From Mesotoga sp. UBA6090 (GTDB lineage Bacteria; Thermotogota; Thermotogae; Petrotogales; Kosmotogaceae): a stretch of DNA of 64,000 nucleotides. Of the stretch, positions 26,988-35,366 are shown in pieces. Below the pieces are notes generated by a model. It did not search any database. It worked only from the letters and a program-made list of their open reading frames with translations, and was not told the origin of the DNA. Both the position numbers and the translations under genes were made by a program. The stretch is from NCBI RefSeq assembly GCF_002435945.1, contig NZ_DIXC01000022.1, positions 8,666 through 72,665 on the forward strand. Direction: 5' to 3'. Within the stretch, counting starts at the first letter, position 1, and each line of letters begins with the position of its first letter.

Positions 26988-28904
26988 TCAATTTCCGTCT
27001 CTTTTGCGATTTTGAGACACTCCTTCTTCAGGCAGAAACAAATTGCTGAACTGTTCCCTTTCGGCTTCCGTAAGTTTAGCTATCTCTGCCTCAAGATCGC
27101 TAATCTTCTTTCTGAGTTTTTCCGCCGCCTTTCTGTACTCCAGAAACCTCTTTTCATCCACTATCGGGATTTTGATGTTCTCAACATTTCGTACACTCAG
27201 ACCTCTTAGCACCGTCCCTGTGGAAATCTGGGTTAGCAGGGACCTGCCATATTCGCTCCTTAGCAGTTCATAAAGCGCCCGGGCCGGGTATCTCCCCTGA
27301 TCAACTCTTATGCGGATTAGATTCGCCCCTATCGCTACAATTATCCCTTCACCATACTCCCTAACCATCGCCACTTTATCTACGGTGCCCTTCGCCGATA
27401 GAACTATATCGCCCGGATAAAGCTGAATTCTTTCGACCTCGTCCCTATCTTCGATGTATATTGTCTCCGCCTTTTCAAGATTCAACTCCCCGTTTCCCTC
27501 AATGTCGGAAATCTTGAGCACATGAACCTTAAAGGCACTGCCTTTCTCCGTAGTGGTCTTCAATCTCCTCTTATCAGTGCCCGAGGAAACCTCGGCGATT
27601 TCCCCAATTCTTACGCCCGGAAGCTTTGAGATAGCTTTGACAAGTTTCGCTTCTTCTTTGGATGAGGGTATCTGCATAATATAGGCTGATGGCAGGAGAG
27701 AAAACCCGTGCGTTTCCATCTCGGAGAACGACACTATTCGCGATAAGCCGTCTATGTCCTCCCACTTGCTGTATGTATCAAGTGCGAGCTCTGCCAGAGA
27801 TGATCCAGATAGTTCTTTGTCAAGAGCCGTACCCGAAATAGAGATCATGAGAACGGATCCTTTTCGCGACTCCTGTTTGTCCCTGTTTAATATGAGAATG
27901 CTGCTTGCAGGCACAGAAAGGTTTGACGGTAACGATGGAAGTTGGATGACTGCTTCGACGAGGTCATGCTTGACAAGGTTCTGCCTTATGATTCCGTCGG
28001 CGAGTTCCCTGATGAGGGCGCCGTTTTGTATAGAGGCGACAAGTTTTCCGTTCTTCTTCAATGAGCTGATTCCGTGCTCAATGAAAGCCCATTCGCCTGT
28101 CCTGGGGATACCGTAGATGAATCTCATATAACTATCGCTTTCAAGGTCTTCCCTTCCCAGTCTCATTCCCATTGGCGGCTCGCAAACAACCCTGTCAAAC
28201 TGTTTGACTGAATAACCTTTAGTATGTATAGGACTTCCAAGAGTGTCCCCGCATACCAGACCTTCTGAACAAACATCCAGTACTTCCATAATGACTCTAG
28301 TAAGGATACATATTTCCCTGTCTATCTCCTGCCCGGCTATTCTCACCGGCCTGTTGCCCGACCTTTCAGAAAGATACCTGAAGGGTCTGCCGTAGCCAAA
28401 AGCGGGATCGTATACCACCATTTCCGGATCATATTCAAGAACGCCAACCATTATGTCTATGAACAACTGGGGCAGCAAGGCAAGTCCATGTCTGTTAGTC
28501 TCTTCAAATGTCTTCGTCATGAGATCGTATATGGAGTAAGCCGTCTTTCTGATTTCCGCTTTCTCGACCGAGTTAATAACGCCCTCAAGATATTCCAGGG
28601 CAGTATCTACGAATATGCTTTCGTTCTGGCAAATCGATTCAGCGGAGATCAAAATCTCATCAAAAGGAATATGCGGGTATCTTTCCGAAAGATACTCTGT
28701 TTCTTCTCGAAGTAGACAGTGTCTTCTTGGCGAAGGACTGGCGGTTACTGGAATCGGGTCATCTTTGAGCCGCGTTTTTCTTGCCAGCATTTTCAACCAA
28801 ATGAAGCCAAATACACTCCTCACTGCTCTCTCGCTGCCCGTTCTGTCTCTTAGTAGAGAAATGAGACTCCAAAGGTTCTTCTCGAATTCTTTAATATCCA
28901 GCAT
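26988..28904 (-). CDS. Type I restriction-like HsdM-HsdS fusion with altered methylase motifs
   Basis: 638 residues. Residues 1-90 resemble the HsdM helical N-terminus; residues about 130-370 the N6-adenine methylase fold. The AdoMet-binding motif reads DPAFGYGRPF where DPACGTGGF is usual, and the catalytic motif reads CEPPMGM where NPPF/NPPY is usual. From about 430 to 620 comes one HsdS-type target-recognition domain (KISDIEGNGEL ... YPGDIVLSAKGTVDKVAMVREYG seen in parts such as GDIVLSAKG) and a C-terminal coiled coil (residues about 595-625) typical of HsdS spacers. No HsdR is nearby. It may be an orphan methylase, but loss of the asparagine in NPPY argues that it may bind DNA without methylating it. 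Confidence 0.75.
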   Translation of the reverse strand: MLDIKEFEKNLWSLISLLRDRTGSERAVRSVFGFIWLKMLARKTRLKDDPIPVTASPSPRRHCLLREETEYLSERYPHIPFDEILISAESICQNESIFVDTALEYLEGVINSVEKAEIRKTAYSIYDLMTKTFEETNRHGLALLPQLFIDIMVGVLEYDPEMVVYDPAFGYGRPFRYLSERSGNRPVRIAGQEIDREICILTRVIMEVLDVCSEGLVCGDTLGSPIHTKGYSVKQFDRVVCEPPMGMRLGREDLESDSYMRFIYGIPRTGEWAFIEHGISSLKKNGKLVASIQNGALIRELADGIIRQNLVKHDLVEAVIQLPSLPSNLSVPASSILILNRDKQESRKGSVLMISISGTALDKELSGSSLAELALDTYSKWEDIDGLSRIVSFSEMETHGFSLLPSAYIMQIPSSKEEAKLVKAISKLPGVRIGEIAEVSSGTDKRRLKTTTEKGSAFKVHVLKISDIEGNGELNLEKAETIYIEDRDEVERIQLYPGDIVLSAKGTVDKVAMVREYGEGIIVAIGANLIRIRVDQGRYPARALYELLRSEYGRSLLTQISTGTVLRGLSVRNVENIKIPIVDEKRFLEYRKAAEKLRKKISDLEAEIAKLTEAEREQFSNLFLPEEGVSQNRKRDGN

Positions 28905-28914
28905 GTTGGCACTC

Positions 28915-29181
28915 CTACGACCAGTTCCATCTGGCAGTCTTGTTCTTATAAGCGGTTATTACCACATTCCCTACGACCACAAGTCTTAATCCGTTTAGAG
29001 AACCATGTTCTCTATCGACATGTCTCTTACCGACAAATACATGTACTGCGTTACTAATATGCTTCTTTGCCCCGTTCATTAGAGCATAGATCAGATCCTC
29101 TTTATTGATACCTCTTTGATTCATCCGCCTCAAAACATGATCAGACAAGTAGAAACCCGTTGAAGCCAATTCTCTCATCAT
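28915..29181 (-). CDS. DUF4258-type small protein
   Basis: 88 residues. The pattern LSDHVLRRMNQRGINKEDLIYALMNG, a strand pair, then GLRLVVVGNVVITAYKN matches DUF4258, a small RNase-toxin-like fold related to BrnT/RelE-type proteins. The ATG pair at the start is preceded by GGGAGG. It lies 10 bp upstream of the HsdM-HsdS start and is probably cotranscribed with it. No antitoxin gene is adjacent, so toxin function is an inference from fold only. Confidence 0.65.
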   Translation of the reverse strand: MMRELASTGFYLSDHVLRRMNQRGINKEDLIYALMNGAKKHISNAVHVFVGKRHVDREHGSLNGLRLVVVGNVVITAYKNKTARWNWS

Positions 29182-29351
29182 GCATCGCCTCCCGGTGGTC
29201 TTTCAAATACATACTATCACAAACGGTACTCGGTAAGTCCTACTATATATATTACAACATAATTAAGTATTGCATAACCCAACAATCTTTCAGATCCATT
29301 CATGCTTCTGCGTAAAACTAAGACATTGCATTGGGCAAGCGTGAAAAGTAA

Positions 29352-29385
29352 ACCCCGGCGAACCGGGGTCTGGTTATAGTTTTTA
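29352..29385 (+). terminator. Hairpin, probable terminator
   Basis: Perfect 7-bp stem ACCCCGG/CCGGGGT (29352-29369) with loop CGAA; a run of five T lies 12 bases downstream on the plus strand, so the terminator is imperfect. No plus-strand gene precedes it, so its client is unclear. Confidence 0.4.
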
Positions 29386-29643
29386 TTCAGCATTTAAACA
29401 GCACTGAGCAAGACTTCCGCGCAAAAGATGCACGTGCACATTAATATAAACAAGAGAAGACAGAACAAAAGATATTCTTTCTCCTAAAGGAGAAACGAAA
29501 GTTTGGCTTTCGCTAGAACTGGAAAAGTTGAGAAATCAAGGATATTCTTGCTGACAGGACTTGGAATCGTTCTTTGTTTAGATCAATCGAGAAAGGGTAT
29601 ATCGAGACGTTGCTGTGCTCACAAGAAGGCGAGAGATAGAAAA

Positions 29644-29722
29644 GCCAGTCTGCTGGTGCAGGCCAGTCAGGCTCCGCCTGGCCAGTCTTTGCTTCGCAGA
29701 GGCCAGTTCCGACTTCGTCGGG
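29644..29722. repeat. Hairpin array with GCCAGT linkers (copy 1)
   Basis: Four different hairpins (CTGC..GCAG, CAGGC..GCCTG, CTTTGC..GCAGAG-type, CCGAC..GTCGG) are each preceded by the same 6-base linker GCCAGT at 29644, 29662, 29681 and 29702. Stems differ, loops are short (TTCG, TCC, TGGT), linkers stay constant. Copies 2 and 3 are at 42430 and 63602. Confidence 0.75.
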
Positions 29723-30035
29723 CAAAAAAAGAAGATCCGCTTGGCCAGAAAACGTTACACGCTTAACGCTGATGAAACCACGTTGCCCGTCAACTGTCCT
29801 GCGTCCTTTGCATTAGCCACAAATTCGCATCAAGGGCTCTTTTTATGCCCTCAGTTTTGAATCAAGAACACGAGGACCCGGACTCGGGGCGTCGGAACGA
29901 AGAAGCTTCTTTCCCCACGCCTTACCCGCAACCCCAGCAACGGCTATGGATGAAAGAGAGTCTGATTCTCTGATGCTATAATAAGAATTAGCGGCAATTG
30001 AATATATTTAGTGCCATAACTTGTAGGTGACTAAT

Positions 30036-30770
30036 ATGAACTATATTGACCAAAGAGATGTAGAAGACTGGTTCAAGAACGATCGGTTCCTGACAACCAG
30101 TGAGCTGGTCAAGAGGCTGAGTCTTCGTTTTCCCGATGCGAAGACCGGGACTCTTTATGCGAAGCTGCACAGGCTGAAGAGAGAAGGACTCGTGAGAAAC
30201 GTCAGAAGAGGTCTCTATGCAGCCGGAAGCAAACGGGAGTTCGAACCTGTCGTATCGAAGGAACTCTCAGATTTATTCAAGAAGCTTCGGAAGAGGTTTC
30301 CGTACCTGGAGAGCCTGTGCGTCTGGAACAGCAGATGGCTAAACGAGTTCACTGTTCACCAGGCTCTCTCTTCGATAATGATCATAGAAAGTGAGCGAGG
30401 TACAGAGAAGGCCGTGTTTGAATTCGTCAAAGCATCTTACTCCAGGGTGTTCATTGATCCGACTCCAAGGGAGATAGACAACTACATCCTCGGATGCGAG
30501 AAGTGTTTCGTTGTAAGGCCGATTGTGAGCGAAGCCCCCGTAACGTTCTCTGATGACATCTCCATACCGAAGCTGGAGAAGATACTTGTCGATCTTGTCT
30601 GCGAGAAGGACCTCTTCGTATCGTTTCAGGGAGAGGAGTTGCGCAACATATACCTCAGGGCTTTGACCGATTACAACGTGAGCCTGAGTACGATCAGAAG
30701 ATACGCCAGCCGCCGCGGAAAGCTGGATGAGGTCAACGAGCTTATTGAGCAAGAGAGAGAGAGCATATGA
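30036..30770 (+). CDS. abiEi: AbiEi-type antitoxin, winged-helix repressor
   Basis: About 244 residues from the ATG at 30036 (TAGGTGA site upstream; an in-frame GTG at 30027 lies within that site). An N-terminal winged helix-turn-helix (DRFLTTSELVKRLSLRFPD ... LYAKLHRLKREGLVRNVRRGLY, residues about 14-65) precedes a C-terminal AbiEi-like domain. In AbiE systems this protein represses its own operon through inverted repeats and blocks the toxin. The next gene overlaps it by 4 bp (ATGA). A TATAAT at 29977 and an inverted repeat at 29956-29970 are candidates for promoter and operator. Confidence 0.8.
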   Translation: MNYIDQRDVEDWFKNDRFLTTSELVKRLSLRFPDAKTGTLYAKLHRLKREGLVRNVRRGLYAAGSKREFEPVVSKELSDLFKKLRKRFPYLESLCVWNSRWLNEFTVHQALSSIMIIESERGTEKAVFEFVKASYSRVFIDPTPREIDNYILGCEKCFVVRPIVSEAPVTFSDDISIPKLEKILVDLVCEKDLFVSFQGEELRNIYLRALTDYNVSLSTIRRYASRRGKLDEVNELIEQERESI

Positions 30771-31813
30771 TCACAAAGAACTCCGCTACCGGACAATGGC
30801 TGGATGCGGTTATGAAATCATACAAGAAGAACGATCCCGGAATAGTCGAGAAGAGCATAATGGCGCTGACGTTGCTCGAACAGCTTTCCGTTGAAGGCCT
30901 CGACTTCATATTCAAAGGCGGGACGTCCCTTATGCTTCTTCTGGATAATTTCAACAGGTTTTCGCTGGACATAGACATATTGCTCAGCGATGAGCAGGAG
31001 GGCCTCGAGGATATATTCAATACAATCTGCAAGAAAGGTGTATTCAAAAGCTGGTTCGAGGATGAACGCAAGACTCCTTCGAATGTTCCCAAAGCTCACT
31101 ATGGATTCGTAAGGGAATCGGTGTTGGACGGAAGAGAGCGGGCAGTCTTTGTGGATATCCTTTACCAGGAGGTCGGCACAAGGTCGCTGTTGAAAGTCCC
31201 CGTGAGGCATAGAGTAATAGAGATAGCCCCGCCGGACGTGTTGGTAACCATACAGACTCTCGACGCTCTGCTCGGAGACAAGCTGACTGCCTTTGCGCCG
31301 AACACGACGGGTATTCCGTACGGCACCGGAAAGGAAGCAGAGATAATCAAGCAGCTCTTCGATCTGGGAGTCCTTTTCGACAATCTGGCCGATCTTGATG
31401 AAGTGCGGAAATCGTTTGTACAGAACTGCATGTTCGAACTCGGTTACAGGAAGCTTGACTTGAGCGAGGTCGATGTCCTGAATGACTGTTTTGACACGGC
31501 TATCACGCTGATCTATAGAGGAGTCTACAAGAAAGAACAATTCAACTATCTTATGACGGGTATCAAGGCGTTCAAAACATTCTCATTCAACAGTAGCTTC
31601 TCTCTGGAAGACGCCATAAAAAGCTCGGCAAAGGTAGCGTATCTTGTGCAGTTGCTGAAGGCCGGTAAGGGACGTCATGAGAAGTTTCGAGAAACAATCG
31701 ACTTACGTAATGTCAATATCATCAACCCATCGTGGAGCAAGCTGAATAAGCTGAAGAAGACAGATCCAGAAGCTTTCTTTTATCTATTCAACGCATTGAA
31801 GTTGATCGAGTAG
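30767..31813 (+). CDS. abiEii: AbiEii-type nucleotidyltransferase toxin
   Basis: 348 residues. The nucleotidyltransferase motif is plain: GGTSLMLLLDNFNRFSLDIDI (read as GGTS at 51-54 and DID at 68-70), followed by GDKLTAFAP near 170, whose lysine is conserved in the DUF1814/AbiEii family. Such toxins transfer nucleotides, typically to tRNA, and cause growth arrest during phage infection. Catalytic residues are intact. It is translationally coupled to abiEi by a 4-bp overlap and forms a bicistronic abortive-infection or type IV toxin-antitoxin unit. Confidence 0.85.
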   Translation: MITKNSATGQWLDAVMKSYKKNDPGIVEKSIMALTLLEQLSVEGLDFIFKGGTSLMLLLDNFNRFSLDIDILLSDEQEGLEDIFNTICKKGVFKSWFEDERKTPSNVPKAHYGFVRESVLDGRERAVFVDILYQEVGTRSLLKVPVRHRVIEIAPPDVLVTIQTLDALLGDKLTAFAPNTTGIPYGTGKEAEIIKQLFDLGVLFDNLADLDEVRKSFVQNCMFELGYRKLDLSEVDVLNDCFDTAITLIYRGVYKKEQFNYLMTGIKAFKTFSFNSSFSLEDAIKSSAKVAYLVQLLKAGKGRHEKFRETIDLRNVNIINPSWSKLNKLKKTDPEAFFYLFNALKLIE

Positions 31814-32143
31814 TAGGTTTTAATTACCAGCGAGTGAAATCAGGCGCTTGCGTAGAGAATCTACTTTCGAGCCGGTCGATCGGTCCGCATGTCCAGATGT
31901 ACCGTGGACCCGTCCTTCGAAAGAGCCGCTGAACGCTTATGAAAACCACGTTGCCCGTCAACGGTACACCGTCCTTCGAGATGAGCGTATGAGTCGGGTC
32001 TAGGATTGTGGGGTTTAGGGTTTCGCAAGAGCGTTAGGAACAGTTCTTGGAAAGAAGGGTTCTTGGTTGTGACGCTACGCGTCCAGGTTATTCGTTGGTT
32101 CGGCCCCCGCTCAAGTGACGATTTATCCGGCGTAGTATCCCTG
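31814..32143. repeat. Intergenic region with dispersed repeat
   Basis: No gene seen. Contains a fuller copy of a dispersed repeat: the core CACGTTGCCCGTCAACGGT (about 31951-31969), CCGTCCTTCGAG, and a downstream GACGCTACGCGTCCAGGTT block (about 32071-32089), parts of which recur near 29783, 41188, 41240 and 42360. Confidence 0.6.
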
Positions 32144-32643
32144 TTATTCAGCACTTCCAATTGATTTTGCAGGGTTCGGCTCGTTTTCAATCGGCACTTC
32201 ACGCAGCGCGTCAAGCATACGTTCGCATTCTTAGGCGACGAGCCGCTCCAGTTGTTCCCTGGGCGCGCCCGTTCCATGCATATCGTACGCAACCACTAAC
32301 GCTCCATATAGAGCCAGCTCGACACAGTGCCGCGCCGAGTGAACGGTCTAGCGCTCTGACCAATCGCTCTTTCAGCGGTTCGGGCAACGGGATTGTTTTG
32401 GGCTTCTCTGGCGGCCGCGTGACACTGGAGGATTTCCTTTTTCGCCTCCGCCTGCTTTATCTTTCCCGGTAACCACTCCCAAGCGGCTTTCAATGTGTTT
32501 TGGGGTCGCGGGTCATCCGGATAATGTTTAGTCCAAAAGGGCAATAGACTTTCCACTGAATAATCATCCGCCCAATTCGCAAGTGTCGATTTACGCTGCG
32601 TTTCTATCAATTTCACGAGTGACTGGATACACTGCGCATCCAA
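32144..32643 (-). pseudogene. Broken Imm5-like immunity protein gene
   Basis: The first 98 codons from a TTG at 32643 read as an immunity-protein fold of the Imm5 type (PDDPRPQNTLKAAWEWLPGKI ... CHAAAREAQNNPVARTAERAIGQSA, seen in parts). The frame then shifts by one base near 32345; the next frame continues with TVHSARHCVELALYGALVV, the expected ending of that family, and further on meets a stop near 32232 with coding-like sequence beyond to 32144. So there is one frameshift and probably one nonsense change. The TTG is directly preceded by an in-frame stop, so the true N-terminus may also be lost. GC content is higher than in neighbours, hinting at transfer. Confidence 0.65.
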
Positions 32644-32865
32644 TCACCAAGCATTTTCCTTACTCTTGGCATACTCACCCTTCGTTAGGCTGTTACTAGA
32701 CTTCTCAAGGACTCGACTACAAGTTCCAACCAGGGATTTGTCCCTTGGCGGCACATCAGTTATACCCGGTCTGCCTTTTGGCCTTGACAGTGTTCTCAAA
32801 TTCAAATCCCGGTGTGAATACCGGCCCTTTCTGGAGTTTCTATCAACAAGCAGGGAAGGGGGAGT

Positions 32866-34470
32866 TCATGAGATCGATAAGTGCTCGATCAAAGGTATCG
32901 CGTAGGCATTCCAGGCCTGGATCGTACAACCGCCAGCGGGAAGTATTTCCGGTAACGCCCCGTACATTTCCCTTTTTAGGGAGTTCTCAAGAGATGCTAT
33001 GAACTTTTCCGAAAGGTCCGGCCTTCCGTATCTGATTCCCGCTTCTATGGCAAGGAGAGTGGGAAGTGACCAGACAATATCGTTTTTGTCTCCCTCTCCA
33101 TAATCGCCTGCTTCGAAGGTTTTTAGAGGGAGCGAGTGTATCAGCCCCGGCTCTTTGAAGTAGCCTATCTTCTCCATTTTTGCCAGCAACCTCTCCCCGG
33201 CTTCTCTCTGGATGAGACCCATGGACAGTGGGTAAATCTGTATAAAGTGACCCTCAAAATACCCCCTTTTTGGGCTGAGGGCATCGTAAAAAAAGCCATC
33301 TTTGCCGTACCAATCTTTTAGAAACTCACGATCGTATCTTTCAAGAAGCCCAGCAGCGAACCAAGGGTTTTTGAGATCTTTCATCATGCTCGAGTCGCGG
33401 AGCTCTTTCAGCATAGAGTATAGCCAGCAGGCGCAGTCCAACAGGGCAATTTCACCAGCCATGGGTACTTCTACGATCCCTTCACCCTTAGGATACAGCT
33501 TTCGCGAAAGATGGCAGGAAAGATATGAAAGGGCGCTGTCCACAAGTTCTAAGTACTCTACTTTAGAAGTCTTTATCGCGTACTTCAGGGCCAGATAGGC
33601 AAAAGCGATTATCTCGTTCATTCTTCCGTGAGCGTATATCCTGCCCGCGGTTGTAACTTCGTGAGGGGTCAAGCCGTTGCCGAATTTCCCGAGATTGTCT
33701 ATCGTCTTTCCCACAAGCTCCAGCATGGGCGTTTCGAGCAGTCCGAGGCAGGTATAGACTCCGTCGATCCCGAACCACCAGGGGAACTCTCCCAGTCCAG
33801 CGACAAATCCGCATCCCGCGTCTCTCTCGAAGAAGAGTTCAAGCGCTCCGACACTTGCCCAGAATGGTATCGAGTCTTGGAATGGTGGAAGATATCGCCG
33901 GTTGTATTCCTCTCGCTCGAGGTGGTATCGTTCGTAATCCTCTTTCCCGGGTCTACCCAACGCAATAACCGTTTCAAGATCGCCCTTTTTGCTGATCTTC
34001 AGCCAGTCGCCTTCTACCGCGGCCTCTCCGTTCACTTTTACGAAAGAACTCATGCCCTCGCATTCGCGCCAGACGATCGTGTCCCGGCCTCGATTCTCCA
34101 CTTTCAGCGAGATGTTTCCAGAAGGTTTGTCTTCGAGCCACACTAGGTCCAGTTCTTTTCTGAGGCTGAACTCGATCTCGGCACTGCTCTCAATTCTAAT
34201 GGTAATAAGTGGACTTTCAGGGTGGGCAAGAATCCTGAGATCGGCGCCGGGATAGTGAACAACGCGTTCGGAGACTTTGTTCTGAAAGCCAGTCGGCGAA
34301 ACCCTCTTTCCATTGAGAGAGAGAGAATATGAAGAGAATAGCCTGTAGTTATCCAGCCAAAACCCGCCCATCTTTCCCTTCAAGTGCCAGCCAATGTTTT
34401 CTGCGTTTCCGCCGATACCTCCAAAAAAATATGCCCTCCTGCCCGCCACGTAGTAGTTAAAATTATCCAT
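32866..34470 (-). CDS. Six-hairpin glycosidase-like protein (amylo-alpha-1,6-glucosidase-like)
   Basis: 534 residues. An N-terminal beta-sandwich-like part (to about 190) is followed by an alpha/alpha toroid: WWFGIDGVYTCLGLLE near 225, GLTPHEVTTAGRIYAHGRMNE near 270 (GLTPHEVT), DGFFYDALSPKRGYFEGHFI near 400. This arrangement resembles bacterial glycogen-debranching and GH15/GH63-like enzymes. No signal peptide, so it acts in the cytoplasm on imported oligosaccharide. Its last position in the sugar operon and 1-bp overlap with the MalG-like permease gene suggest hydrolysis of the transported sugar. Substrate not determinable. Confidence 0.7.
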   Translation of the reverse strand: MDNFNYYVAGRRAYFFGGIGGNAENIGWHLKGKMGGFWLDNYRLFSSYSLSLNGKRVSPTGFQNKVSERVVHYPGADLRILAHPESPLITIRIESSAEIEFSLRKELDLVWLEDKPSGNISLKVENRGRDTIVWRECEGMSSFVKVNGEAAVEGDWLKISKKGDLETVIALGRPGKEDYERYHLEREEYNRRYLPPFQDSIPFWASVGALELFFERDAGCGFVAGLGEFPWWFGIDGVYTCLGLLETPMLELVGKTIDNLGKFGNGLTPHEVTTAGRIYAHGRMNEIIAFAYLALKYAIKTSKVEYLELVDSALSYLSCHLSRKLYPKGEGIVEVPMAGEIALLDCACWLYSMLKELRDSSMMKDLKNPWFAAGLLERYDREFLKDWYGKDGFFYDALSPKRGYFEGHFIQIYPLSMGLIQREAGERLLAKMEKIGYFKEPGLIHSLPLKTFEAGDYGEGDKNDIVWSLPTLLAIEAGIRYGRPDLSEKFIASLENSLKREMYGALPEILPAGGCTIQAWNAYAIPLIEHLSIS

Positions 34471-35354
34471 CAGCCTTTCACCCCGGATGAGACGCCTGTA
34501 TCTATGAACTGCCTCTGGAAGATCAGGAAAATGATTATCATGGGTATCGTCATCATTATGGAAGCTGCCATCATATACTGCCAGTACGTATAGTAACTTG
34601 TCCGGTAGAAATCAAGCCCCACAGTTAGGGTAAACATCTCCTTTCTCGAGGTCATGAGCAACGGCCAGAGAAAGTCGTTCCATGTGCCGACAAAGATGTA
34701 TATGGCCAGTGCCGAAAGGGCCGGTCTTGAGATTGGGAGCACGACTTTGAAATAAGTCTTGACTATCGAGGCGCCATCGATTCTCGCTGCCTCTTCCATC
34801 TCCTTGGGAATACCCATGAAGAACTGCCTCATCAGAAAGATCCCGAAGACACCGGTTAGCTTGGGCAGAAAGAGGCCGTAATAAGTGTTCACGAATCCGA
34901 ACCTCACCATAAGGTTGTAATTGGGTATCAGGGTGACGTGACCGGGGATCATGAGTGTGGCCAGAAAGAGTGCGAACCACAGATCCCTCAGGGGAAAACG
35001 CAACCTTGCGAAGGCGTAACCTCCGAGTGCATCGAAGATAAGGTGGCCAACTGTTACCAGCGTGGCATAGATGATCGTATTAAGTATCCATCTGGCGTAG
35101 GGCGTGATCTTGAAGACCTGTACGTAGTTCTCGCCGGTAGCGGGGGCTCCAAAAAACTCTGGAGGCCACTTGAATAAGTTTATCTCGGGGGGCCATTTCA
35201 TTATATCCGTACCCCTGGTCACACCGTTGTCGGTGTATCTCATAGGAGTGAGAGATACTATGGCCGACCAGATGAATGGAAAGAGCGAAACGACCGCATA
35301 GAGAATCAGCACCGCGTAGGCGATAATCAGACCAATCTTGAGTTTTTTCTTCAT
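34470..35354 (-). CDS. Sugar ABC transporter permease, MalG type
   Basis: 294 residues with six predicted membrane segments, the first at 8-30. The EAA loop reads EEAARIDGASIVKTYFKVVLPISRPALS (EAARIDGAS...LPISRPAL) near 190-215, the contact site for the ATPase. A periplasmic insertion of about 40 residues after the first helix is typical of MalG proteins. Paired with the MalF-type gene upstream, 12 bp away. No ATPase gene is present in the operon, so a shared MsmX-like ATPase elsewhere is likely. Confidence 0.9.
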   Translation of the reverse strand: MKKKLKIGLIIAYAVLILYAVVSLFPFIWSAIVSLTPMRYTDNGVTRGTDIMKWPPEINLFKWPPEFFGAPATGENYVQVFKITPYARWILNTIIYATLVTVGHLIFDALGGYAFARLRFPLRDLWFALFLATLMIPGHVTLIPNYNLMVRFGFVNTYYGLFLPKLTGVFGIFLMRQFFMGIPKEMEEAARIDGASIVKTYFKVVLPISRPALSALAIYIFVGTWNDFLWPLLMTSRKEMFTLTVGLDFYRTSYYTYWQYMMAASIMMTIPMIIIFLIFQRQFIDTGVSSGVKG

Positions 35355-35366
35355 GCAATCGCCCCC

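Larger units (their letters stand above)
29182..30035. other. Repeat-rich intergenic region
   Basis: About 850 bp with no credible gene. It holds a hairpin with 7-bp stem at 29352-29369, an array of short hairpins at 29644-29722, and one copy of a dispersed intergenic repeat (core GTTGCCCGTCAAC near 29783). A -10-like TATAAT at 29977-29982 with an inverted repeat GAGAGTCTGATTCTC (29956-29970) just upstream probably marks the abiE promoter and its operator. Confidence 0.6.

Noticed and set aside
29503..29766. 87-codon plus-strand frame across the hairpin array at 29.6 kb
   Set aside because: The C-terminal half is a translation of the hairpin array, and the start has no ribosome site.
30339..31540. 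Long minus-strand frames opposite abiEi and abiEii (137 and 240 codons)
   Set aside because: Both sense genes carry clear family motifs and a 4-bp overlap; the antisense frames have none.
33628..34146. 172-codon plus-strand frame within the six-hairpin glycosidase gene
   Set aside because: Antisense shadow of a conserved glycosidase; no ribosome site.
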